Numbered from the stretch's first letter, positions 1 to 13,695 are shown. The stretch is DNA of 64,000 bases from Centroberyx gerrardi (GCF_048128805.1 NC_135997.1:7935116-7999115), one strand, 5' to 3'. The notes: generated by a model from the letters alone, not told the origin. Numbers and translations: made by a program.

Positions 1-202
1 TTTTGAGCATGTTACAAATTATCTGCTAAGACTAACTTTGCGTGACTTGGCAGAAGCCTTCACCTTGCTCAGATGTTGTTTGGGTCAAACGTATTTCAGG
101 GGTTTGCTCTCTCAATTTGACTGTCTTTATCTGACAGGGGTTCTCCAAGCCAGATGTGAACCCAAGCAAAAGGTAAAGCTCTGTGTGTGTGCGTGTGAGT
201 GA

Positions 203-233
<31 letters not shown>

Positions 234-2430
234 GTGTGGCAGCCTGCCAGTACGTCTGCAGTACTGGGCTGCGCTATGACAGGACTCCAGTTTCACTCAA
301 TACAATATAAACTTATGAGGGAATTATTACAACATTTGACCATGTTGACATATTTTTATCTATCCCAGCATAAATTAACAGATTTATCCTGGAATTGTGC
401 AGTATTACCATATCTCAACTATCCTTATCAGATTGAATGATGCTATTCATGTATATCATGTGTCTAGGATTGTCCAAGGACACTGAAGTTTTCCCAAACT
501 ATTCTTTGCAATGTGTGTTTAATCTTCCCAAAGACAAGGTCAACAGATTTGATTATCTTGTCATTTAGTCAGCTAAGCTGGGAAATGGACTGCTTAATAT
601 CTCCAGAGAAATCCAGTATAATCAAAGTTTGGAACGCTGTAGGTGCTTAATGTGTGAAAAGTTTTCTGCTCTCTATTACAGACTCATGTGAATGACTGTC
701 TGATTTTATCAAAAGATAACCAAAGGTTAATCCTGAATCAGTCATTTTCTAATAAGTTACATTTACAGTTAATAACAGTTAATAACAGGTCATGTAAATT
801 CTGGTTATACATCATCGTATTATCGTATTATCATATTATCATACATTGCTTAATAATCAGGCCTAATCAGACCTGAGATTGCGGTTATGGAACATGTTGT
901 GATTGAGTAACGAGGTGATCTTTCTTATCAGATAGGCATGCAGATTGTAAAAAATCAGTTTATTTCTTAAATCTAATCTATTATCCGGACTGCAGTACAG
1001 AGTGCGTTCCTAAATGGAGTGTTGAGTTTGTTATCGCAGTGTGTCGGCAGCAAATAATTCTTAGTTCATCTTACTCCAGCTCTCTGCTCAGCCTCGTAGT
1101 TTCAGGGACTCATACTTAGTGGCAGAATGGGGGCATTGGCTTATGTAGCTTCGATACCTTTGATGTATCTTCAATACTCGACGGCAACAAAAACAGCGGC
1201 GCTGCAAATGATCCAGGTAGAGGAATGCACGTTGTAAGGAAATGAGGCACACTCCAAATAACTCATCGTTCTTTTTTTATATAAATAACACAAATAACTT
1301 ACAACAATGAATGATAACATATTGCTATATGCCGGTATTGAGATATTGCAGTGATATCATGCAGAGCTTAAGAGACGTGCCTGTTGAGAATGAGATGAGT
1401 AGGTGATTTTTTCTAGTGTTGTGTTAATTGAACTTCTGGTATGTACTGCTGAAGTTTTTTTGACGGATCTTAATCGTATTTGGTGAAAACTTGGAATGTC
1501 TCAACAGAAATAATAAAAAAATAGCTCTCCTTAAATAAATAGTTGTCTTACATATGAGGGACAGAATAAAATTCCATGTCATACATTTATATGATCATTA
1601 ACTGTGATGGGGAAAAAAAGATTGCATAACATACACAGTTAAAATGGTGTTCACTTTGTATTTTAATCTGGAGCAGCAGCAGAATAGTCTAGCATTTTAA
1701 AATCACACCTTGATAATGAAGAGGGAGTCAGTGAGCAGCTATAATGCATTTGACCAGAGTCTGGCCTACAATGCATGAAGGACTACAGATCATCCACATA
1801 GGCTATAAAATGTCATGTGTGCTGTTGTAATCGTATTTTCTGTGCCTCTGTTTTTTGTGCTCCGAGCACTCGTACCGTGAAAAGACAAGTCCAGCTTGCT
1901 TCAGCACATCTAGTCCAAGCCAAATCTCTGTTTTGGACCTTTCTGCTGATCGTACAGGTCTGCATATCTGGCCAGGCATAGATCGTCTTGGGAAAAAATA
2001 TACAGTCCTGACTGCGTATAATACATTTAACTGTTTTATAAGAAAATATTGAACTGTTTTATAAGGAAATATACTAATATTTAACTCACAATAACAATGA
2101 CATTGAGTAGATTTTAGTGGTTTTACAGTTTGTATATCGGTTGAAACTATTTCATTTCAAATATTTTAGTACTTTCTTGTGTGGAGATCTTTAACAGAAG
2201 ATTATCTGATGGCAATCGATAAGTAGTTTTACCAGTTCATAATGCGCCCATCTGATATCTGTTGTTGTGAAAATGACAACATGTTATGGAACATCACATA
2301 ACTAATCTACAACTTGAGGAGAGTGGAGCGTGATGTCGGTGATGAGTTTACATGAGTTCTGTGTCCGGCAGCTTATATAACATGTGATTGAAATCATACA
2401 CGATTTACCACTCATCAGTCCTCTACTTTG
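1..2430. other. FGF7 3' flank and 3' UTR; presumed FAM227B intron
   Basis: No coding exon was recognised on either strand. On the minus strand a polyadenylation hexamer (TTTATT on the plus strand, 959-964) could end a 1.5-kb FGF7 3' UTR. Confidence 0.5.
182..237 (+). repeat. (GT)n microsatellite
   Basis: Imperfect GT run with GCGTGTGAGTGA interruptions. Confidence 0.9.
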
Positions 2431-4789
2431 TCAGTCCACCCTCCTCTCCTCCTCCCTGCATTTCATAGGGATGAAGTGAGATGCTATGTGCTCCCTCCTG
2501 GTCTTCTTCCCCCGCAGTGGCCGTCCCTTCTGAGACAGGGCTATGAACATTTCCTTGCCATTTTTAGTCCACTTTGCGGAGGAGTAAGCATTGAAGTAGT
2601 TTTCTAGGAAAACCTCCTTGAAGTTGCAGTTGTCATTGTAGATCTTCTGAAAAGGATTAAAAAAAACATTGCAGTATTATATACAATCTGCTGTGTCACC
2701 AGCTTTTACCGTAAATTCTAGGTCATGATTTTGCAAAGGGATTTTTTTTGCCTTAATTGTTCTATTTCTGCTTAATTATGGGTTAGCTGAAAACAGTGCA
2801 TAGCTTTTGTCACAGAGGAGAAATGTTACCTTGCCTTGCAGCTGTCCGGTCTTGTTCATAGAGATATAATACTGACTCTTCACCCCTTTGATAGCCAGTA
2901 TACCCCCCTCGGACACGGTCCTGATCTCCAGGATACCTATGAGACAGTCACACAGTTAGGAGACTGAGAGGCAGTACAGCACAGATAGCAGGCTATCAAC
3001 ATCCAGTCTTCGCTCCAGCGCTGCACTGTGCTCAGCATTCATCTTCATTAACAAACGGGATGGAAGTTCCTGTGGTTAATCAGTCTGCGGTCCCTCTGGC
3101 TTTATTCAAGCCTTGTTAACTGGCCTGGGTGGCCATTACACAAACCACAGCCTATGCCATGGCACATATGGGAGACAGATTAGGCCTCCTTCCCCTGGGA
3201 TTGAGAAAACTACCTCCTTGCATGTGCTTTGCACGCTACGCGTCAGACGTGCTCTCCAACTCTGTGGGAGAGTAAAAAAACTCATGCCAAACTATTTTGG
3301 CTTCGTGATTGTTTTGTGATGCATCTTAAAAATGAATGGCACGCTACCATATATGTCAGAATACGCTAGGAGGCATTCTTTACTCCATAAATTATATTTT
3401 TTTGTAGAAAGCAAATACGTGATATGACTCATTATCTAGTGTCTAGATTTCGTGATAAAGTGAATAAATGCAAAAAAGTGTGTTGTTTCGATAAGTTAAA
3501 GCTAAAATATTCATTACCTCTTTACACATAAAGAAATTCAGATTAGGTGCACAGTGTAACATTCAGAAATATCCCAAGAGAAACATCGTCCTTAGACAAT
3601 ACAGTCAAATCTCAGCAGTGATTGAAGAGTATGTTGCTTCACCTCCCCTTGAGCTGAATTAGCCCGTTACTTGTCCTGTGTGACTTTAAAGCTACAATAC
3701 ATGTCACTTGCTCATTTAACCTAACAGACATGCACACCTAGGTCTTCACAGATCCAAAAAGCTCTACCTGGCTCAATAAAGAGCTATGAAAAAATGGTTA
3801 AGACTCGTGGTAACGTTAAAACCCGTAGTCACAGGAATCATCAGATCCTGTCAAAAAGGCTTTGGCATGGTTATTTAAAATCAAGTTTCCAATTTACTGC
3901 ACAGCTTCCAACTAGCAATACATCTTATTTGTTTAGTTTATGCTATAGAAACTACCCTATTACATACAGTATATTCCATATGCATTACTCTTGTGATTGA
4001 AGTTATGCTCACATTCTCAAAAACCTGAAACTGGTGACAGTAAAACCCCCAAAAATATATGTCAACAAGGACTCCAACAAGGTCCAGATCTTGGGTTTTT
4101 AGGGGATATGAGAACGTATTGTTAATATAGACATATTGCAGAAATTCTTACATTTGACAGACAGGGAGAAAGAAAGGGAAGAACTCTTAAAGCTGTTCAG
4201 ACTGACATTGAGCATGCTGCGCTTCAATGTTTGCCAGATCACAAACAGATGGCAGTCCCCCAATCATGGAATGTTGTTGTGCTCCACCTGCACTTGATAT
4301 TTGACTTGATATTACTGCTCTTTTACTGTGTAGTCAAATGTATTTAACCTTGCTTTTTTATTACTCTGTTATTTTTTTTTTTATCACGACTTAACGTGTA
4401 GGTGCTTCCAAAGTTCAAATTAACACTGAAACTGAAATTTTCTGACACCTACAGAGAAACTCATGCAGTTTCCCATTCATTTTCTCTTGAATCATTCATT
4501 AATGGCAACAGTAGATCGGCGTGGAAGTTTAAGTTGCATGTTTGTTCCTCAAGTTGGGATTCTGTCCTAATGGAAAGCTTCCAGGAGGAACAGGACAGGA
4601 ATGATAAGTGTTTTTTTTGTGTGGTTGTTTTATGCTGTAGGAGCGCAGCACCCATGCTAGATGTGAGAAATTAGAGATAGACAGAACTGCCAACGCAAAA
4701 AGCACAAAAATGGTATTGTCATAATATTAAGCGTCACAACTACAATTGTTTGGTGGACTCTGAGAGAATGAAACACATACACACACACA

Positions 4790-4841
<52 letters not shown>

Positions 4842-7367
4842 TACACACACGTCGTTAACATGTTGGCTGTGCAGTATATGCGGTTATCCTCAGTTTGAAC
4901 GGATTTGTCTTCACTCTCTGGCCAAGCCCCTGGCTAAGTAAACTAACTTAAGGGAGATCCCTAATTCTGCTCTCTCTGGATAGAAGTAGGATTCACAGTG
5001 CTTATATTAGTTGTTAAGGATGTAGCTGACTTCTAGGAATAGTGGATTCCTGTTCAACCGAACTGGCGATTTACATTTATTACATTTATTTATGGTACAT
5101 ACTGCAAAACCTTGTCATGACATATTATAACATAACTATTGTATGACAGCACGTAATGTTTAGTAAATCAATTACCATAACTAATGTTGCAACATTTAAT
5201 CACATTGTCTTCAAAGGCAAATTTAATTTTGGCCTTGTTTGCATTGAAACACTTTTGGACAAAACATATCTTTATTTCCCTAACTTCCCTTACTTTGAAG
5301 TTTTTTGTGTTCATTTGGCTGTGGCTTGGCATGAACTTTTATTGATATTATTATCACACTTTGGTTATTCCCAGAATTTAGCTATTCCAGTGTCTTTCAC
5401 TTTGACCCAAACCTGCATGTGTTAGTAATTACCAGTTACTACTTGGTTAGGAATGAATCCCTCCATTAGCTCATACTTAACCTGTTTGTTTGGTTTAGAG
5501 GATATGTTTACACATTCAGTAGGAAATTATCCAGTGTGAGGGGCTGATTTAGTACACAGTATTACAATACCCCCCACCAGAATGCACACATATCAATCTT
5601 TCTTAGATTAGTCCTCTGTAACAGTGTAGGTGCAAGGAAATGGCTTAATTACAATAGTGATAAGCACTGAGTTTGTGATCTGCACATCCTTTTGGAATGT
5701 AGTAAACTCAGAATGAAAACTGAAATTGCTGTGTTGCAAGAGATGAGTTGACTGGAAATAGGGCTATATATTTTTGTTGTGGGGGCACAGGGACTGTGGA
5801 AGCCAAAAATCATGCTGCTCCAAGTTTGTCATTTTGGTTTCTTTATTTTCTGGCTTTCTTTTTTTGTGAAAGCCTTATGCAGTAGGCTTTTCAAGGCTTG
5901 CATGCAGCCAACAAGTATGAATCAGTGATTTATTATGTATATATCTGAACTATGCTGGTCTCTTCAAAGGCTCGTTGGGCATATTTCTGTGTGCTTTTTG
6001 CGTGCTATTGTCAGCCACATCTGGGTGTATCAATTTTTTTGCCTTTCATCGCCAATTGTTGCGCAAGCATCTTTCCCATCCACTTAGAGGCATTCCCTGT
6101 CATGCCAGCATTCCAGCTACAGCCGCACTGTCAGATAGGAGGAAATGATAACTACCCAAAACATCCCCACCATGGCAAGAGATTTCTAATGACCATTGAA
6201 ACACTGTTGGCTCTAGAGCAACATTTTTTATGATTTACTGTGGCTAGCCAATAAGCAATAGTAATTGTCACGCATGACTTTACAAATTTTGCTTTTGATG
6301 TTTTTGAACCATACTTTTTATTATAAGGATAATTATGCAGTTGGATTCTGTGAAATGCAGTGTAGAGTTCCCTCAAATGACATGCCATGTGTCCCCTTGG
6401 TGGTTCAACACCAGAGGCTGTAGGGTTGGCTGTCTCTATGTTATGATAAACAGAGACAACCTTAATCATGGTTGTGCAAGATGCCAACTTAACATTCCAA
6501 GAAAAGCTCAGAAGGTGAATATGATTAGTCTTTCCATTTCTATTTCTGCCATGTCTCTGTCCCTACACTTCATTCTGACACTGTGGGTTTGTGGGAGAGT
6601 AAATACGGCTGAGCAAGTGTGAGTCTGCCAGTGAGAGCCTGGGCTGATAGAAGCCTGGCCCCCATCAGCCTCCAAGCCCCTTTAGTTTACTTCATTACAG
6701 ACTGTGTTTAGATGGTGTTATGATTGGGCAGGCCAAAGCCCACACCTGCTTCACTTTACCTCTGTCACTTTGGCTACTCTATGGAGACACATGACCCATT
6801 AACACTGTGGTTACACTGTGGGGAACATTGGACAATAACACCTCCCACGTGCTCCTGTCACCTTGATGGGCCAAAGGCTCATTAATGACTGCAAAGATCT
6901 CACCACCAAATTCAGCCAGTTCACTGTCTAGGACTGAGTATACGCCTACATCCAAGTTCATTGTATGTTGGGAACTTACTTTTAGGCACAGTATATATGA
7001 GTTTTTGTAATATACATTCTCATTAGCATCAAATGCAAAGAAACTCACAGGGATAATCAGACAAATAAAAGTCAGTCTTACTGTAGCAGTTGGTGGGATC
7101 TTGAGTCCCATTGATGTTGCCGTAGTCGTCAATGGTTAGGAACCACTGTGTGCGGCTGAACAGCTGTCGGATGCGCACGTCTCCTCCCTCCATGTAGTCG
7201 TAGTTCCTGGTGTGGCGCTCGTGTTTGGAGCAGTTCATGATGGCGGCCAGTTGCTCTGGAGTGCGGTCACTACAGGCGACACACACACTGCCAAACAGGA
7301 AGATCATGTGCACGTACAGTCCCGAGAGCAGATTTGGAAGGTTCCATGTCAGCATCCATTTGCGCAT
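2431..7367 (-). CDS. fgf7: Fibroblast growth factor 7 (keratinocyte growth factor), complete coding region in three exons
   Basis: Secreted heparin-binding growth factor that, in mammals, is made by mesenchyme and signals to epithelial FGFR2b. Coding exons on the minus strand are 7367-7082, 2936-2830 and 2646-2431; they total 609 nt (202 residues plus stop), and all junctions are GT-AG and in phase (phase 1, then phase 0). The start MRKWMLTW matches the human FGF7 start closely, followed by a hydrophobic signal peptide (about residues 8-32). Then come an NCS glycosylation site, [14 protein letters not shown], the beta-trefoil core ([49 protein letters not shown]) and the basic heparin-binding stretch [11 protein letters not shown]. 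The C terminus ([15 protein letters not shown]) is about eight residues longer than in human and ends differently. FGF10 and FGF22 are the close alternatives, but the N terminus and the FAM227B neighbour favour FGF7. Confidence 0.96.
2937..7081 (-). other. fgf7: FGF7 first coding intron
   Basis: 4.1 kb without recognised exons; holds the (CA)n at 4773-4850. Open frames here look like chance. Confidence 0.8.
4773..4850 (+). repeat. (CA)n microsatellite in the FGF7 intron
   Basis: Nearly pure CA run of about 78 bases, interrupted by single AAA. Confidence 0.95.
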
Positions 7368-7403
7368 TATAATACAATGCAGTGGGGATCCATGAACAAC
7401 ATA

Positions 7404-8600
7404 CTGAAATGTGAGATAGAGATCTGCGCGCTATCCCTCTGCCCCACGACCCCCTGACCCCTGACCTGCGACCCTTTTGTTGTGGCCTTGCGTGTCCCTC
7501 TTGCTGCAGCAGGGACTCTTAGTGAGACGCTGAGACAGGCTGGCGGTGGAGGAGGCAGTCTGAAGCTGGCTGAGGCTGGCTGAGGCTGGAGAATGGGCTG
7601 GAGAAGACGGGTGGCTGGATTATGAGTTGATGTCTCTCTTTAATCCTCACTGACTGTGTGCGTTGGCTGCACCGTCCTCTTGGGACCATAGTCCAAGAGG
7701 GGACATCATAATCCACTTCAGGAACTTCTATGCAGGACTTTACTATGAAAAAAAAGAATGGATTTGAGTAGGCGGGTTTGATTCCAGGTAATGCAGTCTG
7801 AAGAATGCTAAAAAATGACTAATTATACTTACAGGTACACTTACAAGTTGAAAGATTTTTGTTGAAGTATTTTCAAGAAAAAAATTAAATCATTCTTGGC
7901 CAAATTCTCATATAAAAATTTCACATAATTGCACATTAGAGCTCCTGTAAATTGCTGAATGTTAAACACTTGAACAGAGTATCTGTTTTTCTCAGTTCAT
8001 ACCGATATGTATTGTACTTTTTTTCCTAGCAGTAAATCAAACTCTCTGAGGTGTTTTCTTGTCATGGACACACAGCAGTGAAATATCTTAGCAATGCTTT
8101 ATAGTTGGCTTCACTCATCTGTAATCCCCTCTATATCAACATGCACATGTCTCAGTAAAACCACTCTACCATACATGTACATCTCAAGCAAACTTAAGTC
8201 TATGCTACTTTTGCTGTAAAACAAAACAAAAAAAAAAAAGCCCAGTTGAATAACTTACATGTGCTGTGAGTGATGATGGGAGCTGAAAGAGGTGTATTCC
8301 CTTTCAGTAAGAGTCTTAATTTGTGGACTCTTTAGTTGTAGAGCTGTAGACTCAGTTGTAAACCGAGCCCAGTAATGCTGGTAAGCTAAGCAGGAGCTGA
8401 GAGCCTCTGTCACTTCCCATGGATGTCTCCCTGACTCTGGCAGGCTGGCTTTGTGCATCTTCCACTGTTGTTGTGCACTCTGCCTAGATAAATGCCTCTT
8501 GCTGACCTCACTTGAGAGCAATTAGATCCCAGCCAGTCAGCTGTCCCTGGCCGAGATGGAGTGGAGAAACACCCTCTGCCTGCCTCTCGCTGTCACTCGC
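7404..8600 (-). promoter_or_regulatory. fgf7: Probable FGF7 5' UTR exon and leader intron
   Basis: On the minus strand a strong donor (ACAT then GTAAGTTATT) has its exon edge at 8259, and a plausible acceptor (CACATTTCAG) sits with its exon edge at 7403, 36 bases before the FGF7 ATG. This fits a non-coding first exon upstream of about 8259 joined to the first coding exon, as in mammalian FGF7. The upstream end of that exon and the transcription start cannot be fixed by eye. The segment 8259-8521 is also open on the minus strand (88 codons, no family recognised); I take this as chance openness of a leader exon. Confidence 0.4.
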
Positions 8601-9459
8601 CCACCGGACATGAGAGGGAGCTATAAACTTTTGGAATAACAGGCTTTCCTTGGTATGCACTCCCGAATACTTTTCCAACATTTGCATGCACAGTCACTCT
8701 ACAACTTACTACAGCCTCTCTCAAACATCCTGCTCTTAAATACGTTCATGCTGTGCATGTTAAGAGTCTCATAGTGACTCACATTTACCCAAGTGATGAA
8801 TACGATATTCGCTGTGATTTCAAAGCTGTAAGGAATTTCTCCCCTATCATTTAAAATGTCACAATCAATTAGTGGTTATACTTTGTTGCACTGAATCATT
8901 GGTAAGGAAGGATTTATAGACTCAAAGCCAAAAAACTTCAAAGAATTGCCTCAATTCGCAGGCTTATTGAGAGTAATGGGGGGGAAGCAATAAGTTACGG
9001 CTGGCAGGTATCCATCGAGGGGGAGAAAAACAGAAGACATAACTGCTCAGAAGTAGTCATCTCTGTGTCAGGGGTCATGCACTCTTTCACTTTTCGTGTT
9101 TGTATTTAAAGCCACAATTTATTGCCTTACATACCTGGCCTCTACTTGGACTCACCACTTCAAAAGTTTATATGGGCCCTAATGACGCGCTCCCCTGGGG
9201 AGGTCAGGGCTGCAGGCCTGAGAGAGAGAGACTTCTGGCCGCAGCAGGCCTCCCTCTCATCTGCTAAACTGGTGGTCGTAAAGGCCTGATCTATTAGGTG
9301 TCATTGTGGCCTGTTCATCTGTCCCTTCTATCACCTCAGAGACAGTTCACACTCTCGTCTGTTGGATGGATGGGCCAGGGGAACAGCGCACAACACATCA
9401 CTGCAGACAGCCACTGGATTACAGATCCAAACAGTGGAAGATTGGACACACTATCAATA

Positions 9460-10295
9460 GCCCCCTTTCCACTGAAGGCCAAAAGCACAAGAACTTTGGC
9501 CCAGGAACTCTAGCCTGGAACTTGTTAAAGTGTTTCCACTGAGCAACCTGGTCCCCGCGTAACCATGACAACTAACTTACACAACTGCTTGTCATCAAAC
9601 ATGGCAGACAACGCTGCTGTCAAATGTACCATATAATTGTTAACATTAGTTTTAATTGCTTTGTGGGAAGTTTTAAAAAAGAAGAAGGTTGCAGGATGAG
9701 GCTAACATCATTCACATAAAAACACAAAGTGTCATTGCTAGGCAGTGATTTAAACGCCTACTGAAGGCATTAAAGTAAAAAAAAAAACTGCCTTGCCTGC
9801 GTAAGCAAAGGCATTTTTTTTCCCCATTAGTCCTTTACTACTGTGTGTGTCAAACTTGGAAAGCGAGTGATAGTAATTGGGGTATTTTCTAGACAGCTAA
9901 ATAAGACCAATGTTGGTTTTTATATATGGTATCAGGCTAAAAAGTTGTTTCCAACCTGTAACAGTCTGCAAAGCAATGAAAGTCAGCTGAAAGTAATGCA
10001 GATTTAAGAATTAACATACCTAGTTTCTAACAGGTAGATGCTCATTAATGTAGGAATGGCTGCACTCAGTTACAGACGTTACTAAGCAACACCCCCTAAT
10101 TGAAAAAATATAGAATATGATGATGTATAAGAATCAGGGCTAACAGCTTTGGCCCTGAGGATTTGGAAGGCCCAAGTAGTGGGGCTTGAGTTCCTGGACT
10201 AGCCCTGTTTTGGCCTAGGCCAACCCAGTGGAAAGGGGTCAGGAACTCTGGAACTAAGTTCAAGCACCAGGTTTGGCCCTCAGTGGAAAGGGGGC
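9460..10295. mobile_element. Terminal-inverted-repeat element, non-autonomous, about 836 bp
   Basis: Both ends read GCCCCCTTTCCACTGA towards the centre, followed by GGCCAAA. The motif TTTCCACTG recurs inside each end (9532-9540 and, inverted, near 10228-10236), so there are subterminal repeats as well. Stretches such as GGAACTC and GGCCCA also recur. No transposase frame is visible. No clear target duplication, so the element is old or the borders are off by a few bases. Confidence 0.65.
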
Positions 10296-10304
10296 TTGAT
10301 GCCA

Positions 10305-10372
10305 AATCATGGATTTCCAGAACTTAACATCACTGATGATCATCATGGATTTCCAGAACGTAACGCGATAGA
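10305..10372 (+). repeat. Short direct repeat beside the transposon end
   Basis: TCATGGATTTCCAGAAC followed by TTAAC or GTAAC occurs at about 10307 and again at about 10343, spaced 36 bases. It abuts the right end of the 9460-10295 element. Confidence 0.55.
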
Positions 10373-11220
10373 AATATAATTCCATGAAACACAAATATTT
10401 CTTTTGCTCTGATTAAAGTTGGCAAAAGTAAGACTTTTTAGGTAATATTTTGTTTGAATTTTGAAAAAAAAAAAAAGTTCCTCAAAGTGATTCATGAGAA
10501 TTTCATGAGACTACTACTTGCTCCAAAAAACTTCTGCATGTCTCGCTGTTCCAACCAATCAGATAACCTTTTAGGGAAGGGTCACTTCCCCTGCTGTCAA
10601 TCACATCCACGTGCTGACCAGGGGAATGGGTTGTGTTTTCAAAATTGCAACTGAATTCGAATGTGCCTGTGGTACTTTTAAACCATGTGATGTAAAAATG
10701 TCAAAACTTACACTGATGTAGCTTGCTTGATTAAACTTGAATAGAGCCCCAACAGTATCTGAGCATGCAGCTGGAACACATCTTTAATAGTTGATTGCAG
10801 CCGTTAAATTTACTCAGCCTGGCTGCCGTTTTAGAGTTTTACAAGAGAACCCAGTTCACAGGTTAAGGACGGCGTCCTTGACCTCTCATGATTATGGGAC
10901 AGCAGGCTGAGGCGGTGGTGGCCCTGGCAGACTTTACATGCAATGGAAGTGAACATACAAACAATAACATCTGATCATAACAATAACCAGGCCAATTGGA
11001 CTGAAAAGGCAACTTTCCCTTTTAACATCTTAGTTATGTTTGTGTTCTGACTCCTTTAAAGATCTTCAGGCTTATCCCCTGTGAATTTCCCACAGACTTT
11101 ACAACATGTCAGATTTGTTGTCAGTTTTGTGACTCTCATCTTCTGCACAGGGAGATGTTTTCCAGAGCGTTCATAGCTAGTAGTTAGCTAGTAGTTTTAC
11201 TCGTCAATTCACTCGTACAA

Positions 11221-11530
11221 ATGCAGTGCAAACATGTTATAATATTGCTGCTTGGTGATATCAGTGACTTTTTTCTAAATAACATAGAATTGCTTTTACG
11301 TAATTGTTTATTCTGTTGTTGTTTCTGTTTTCTTTTATCTGATTTCATTTACATATTTATCTATTCTTTATTGTATTTTCTCTTGCTTGTGCTTATTGTT
11401 ATCTCCCCATTTACTGTTCTTGTTTTTATCCCTTCTTGTAAAGCCATTTGTAAAGTCTGCTTCCACATAAGTGCTATATAAATAAAGCTTATTATGCTAT
11501 TGTTATTATTATTATTATTAGTATTAGTAT
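11221..11530 (+). mobile_element. LINE-like 3' tail ending in (ATT)n
   Basis: The T-rich stretch ends GTGCTATATAAATAAAGCTT, followed by a (TTA)n-type run at about 11501-11535. This is the typical 3' end of a fish non-LTR element in plus orientation. The open frame through it (86 codons, hydrophobic) is a by-product of its T-richness. No reverse transcriptase is left. Confidence 0.55.
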
Positions 11531-11948
11531 TATTTGTTCAATGTTCGTATGGTAAATAGTAAAGGTTAACCCACTGTAAGAATCTCTTAAGGCTACAGAC
11601 GTTCCTGGAAAACAATTGTTTCCAGGAATTTCTTAAACCTATAGAGTGGAGAGGCTTCAGCTGACACTTACATATAGATTAATATGTGATCATGATTCAC
11701 TACTTGAACCTCACACACATGCATGCATGTGTGTGAGGGTGTGTGTGTGTGCAGGTAGTTTGGTTTTATAGTTTGAATGGTTGCCTGCTGCCGTTCAAGG
11801 ATCAAAGGCCCAGAACTGTCTGTAGTTTACAGTAGCATAGGAAGTGCCGTGGCCGCAAGGCAGGCGCAGTAGACCTGCGTGAGTGAGCCTCTTTAATTCT
11901 CAATGACTGTATGCCTCTACTCATCAGCCCGCCTCTCTTTCTTCTCTA

Positions 11949-11950
<2 letters not shown>

Positions 11951-12004
<54 letters not shown>

Positions 12005-12012
12005 CTCTCTCT
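11951..12012 (+). repeat. (CT)n microsatellite
   Basis: CT run of about 60 bases with one TTT and one GT interruption. Confidence 0.93.
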
Positions 12013-12844
12013 GAGTTATTTGCTGGTTTGAAGACCGGAGGTCAGTGTTTAAAATCGCACAACTCCTTTTAATTGATTCCCATTGTTGAAGCTGCCACAG
12101 CCAATAGAGTCTGAGAGGGTTCAGATGATTGCAGTGTAACACGCAAGCATGCAAGCTCACTATGAACTCAATCCTGTTCCAGCTCCAGCTTCAGATTGAC
12201 CTCCAGCTCCAGACTAGCAGCCTCACTCTGTTTCTGCCTGCCTCAGCCAGCTTAAGCCCTCAGTGGTATTACCATTAGCTGGTCTCATTTTTACTGTTGC
12301 TTGTTCAAAATGAGTATTTATTTAAAACAATTAGGTTTTATGTTTAACTATCCCTCACCAACTTTCCATTTATTTTTTAGTAGAGTTGTCTGGAGTTGTT
12401 TTCGAGTGTTTTTGCATGATAGTAGCACTGGGTTTTTTAGTAGATGGCTAGATGAGACAGGGTAGGTCTGGAGTTATAGGAGAAGCAGAACACACACACC
12501 TACACACACACACACACACATAAAGACATACATTTCCCTGTTCCAGGAGGTGCATTTCTCACTACTTTCTATCACAGTTTAACCATGCAAATCACACCAT
12601 CATTTCACTGTCTGAGGGCTCACCAGATAAGCAGTTGTTCAACAAGTTGTTTCCAATCCCTCATTTGCAGGACGGGAATATCGCTCTGTGATTTATCACT
12701 GCGCTGCGTCTCAAGGACCTCTAGTGCATTTAGCACATGGAGCTAGATCCAGAATTTATGATAGTTTCCACTATTACTGCAGAGACATCTGCCTCCACAC
12801 ACTGTCTGCTCTCAAACACTCTAAAAGCATTCCTGGAGAGAGAA

Positions 12845-12912
12845 GAGCCTTTGTGTGTGTGAGTTTGTGTGTGTGTGTGCGTGTGTGTGTGTGCGCGTGT
12901 GTGTGTGTGTCT
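12845..12912 (+). repeat. (GT)n microsatellite
   Basis: GT run with GC and TTT interruptions. Confidence 0.9.
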
Positions 12913-13107
12913 GATGCTTTATCCTGTCTTCTAGTGATATGACTACATTTATGCTTGGAGAATGGATTATGTTTAAGGTCAGTCTATTCTTAGCTCTGTT
13001 TTTAGACTGTTTGGGTTTAGCTTTTGCTTTCTAAATTCCATGATAATTGGGGATCTCTAGGGATAGAGCCTCACAACATTAGCCCCAGCTATAAATAACC
13101 GTAGCTC

Positions 13108-13168
13108 ACAAACACACAGATATACACACGTGCACATATTGTACACACAAACACACACACACACACAA
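13108..13168 (+). repeat. (CA)n microsatellite, interrupted
   Basis: Two CA blocks separated by GATATA and TGCACATATTGTA. Confidence 0.8.
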
Positions 13169-13670
13169 TGGCACATGGCACAATGGTTAAACTTTTTCAA
13201 CATAGGGTTTTTTGTAAAATAGCTGCAAACAGTTGACTAGCACGTGAAAACAGTTCGGTACCACTTGTTACTTGAGACATGCGTATTTCAAGGTCTTGTC
13301 TCACTCAAGCCAATCTCACCTACTCTTTGATTCATACTCAACTTAATTTAGCTATCTAGCTATTGATCTTTTCCAATCTTCCAGGGTTAGAAAAATTAAC
13401 TCCACTCACTTAACTCACCAAAGCAAACATGATTTTGTCCTTTGTATTTTTCAGTTCCGTTTTTTTTTGTTTTAAACTGATCAAATGTGTCCAAATATTC
13501 ATTTTCACAAGTTAGCTATTGTCTCAATAAAACTACATTGGAAACTGTTTGTAGTGCTGAGGGTGTACTCACCATTTAAGGCAGTGTACAAAGAGGAATG
13601 GTGAAGCTCTGTGTGTGACAGCAGGCTTTGCCGTACTCTGTCCTTATTGCTGAGGGCACAGCACACGCGT

Positions 13671-13695
13671 ACACACACACACACACACGCACACA

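Noticed and set aside
11221-11481. 86-codon hydrophobic frame as a small membrane protein
   Set aside because: T-rich LINE tail ending in GTGCTATATAAATAAAGC; hydrophobicity follows from base composition.
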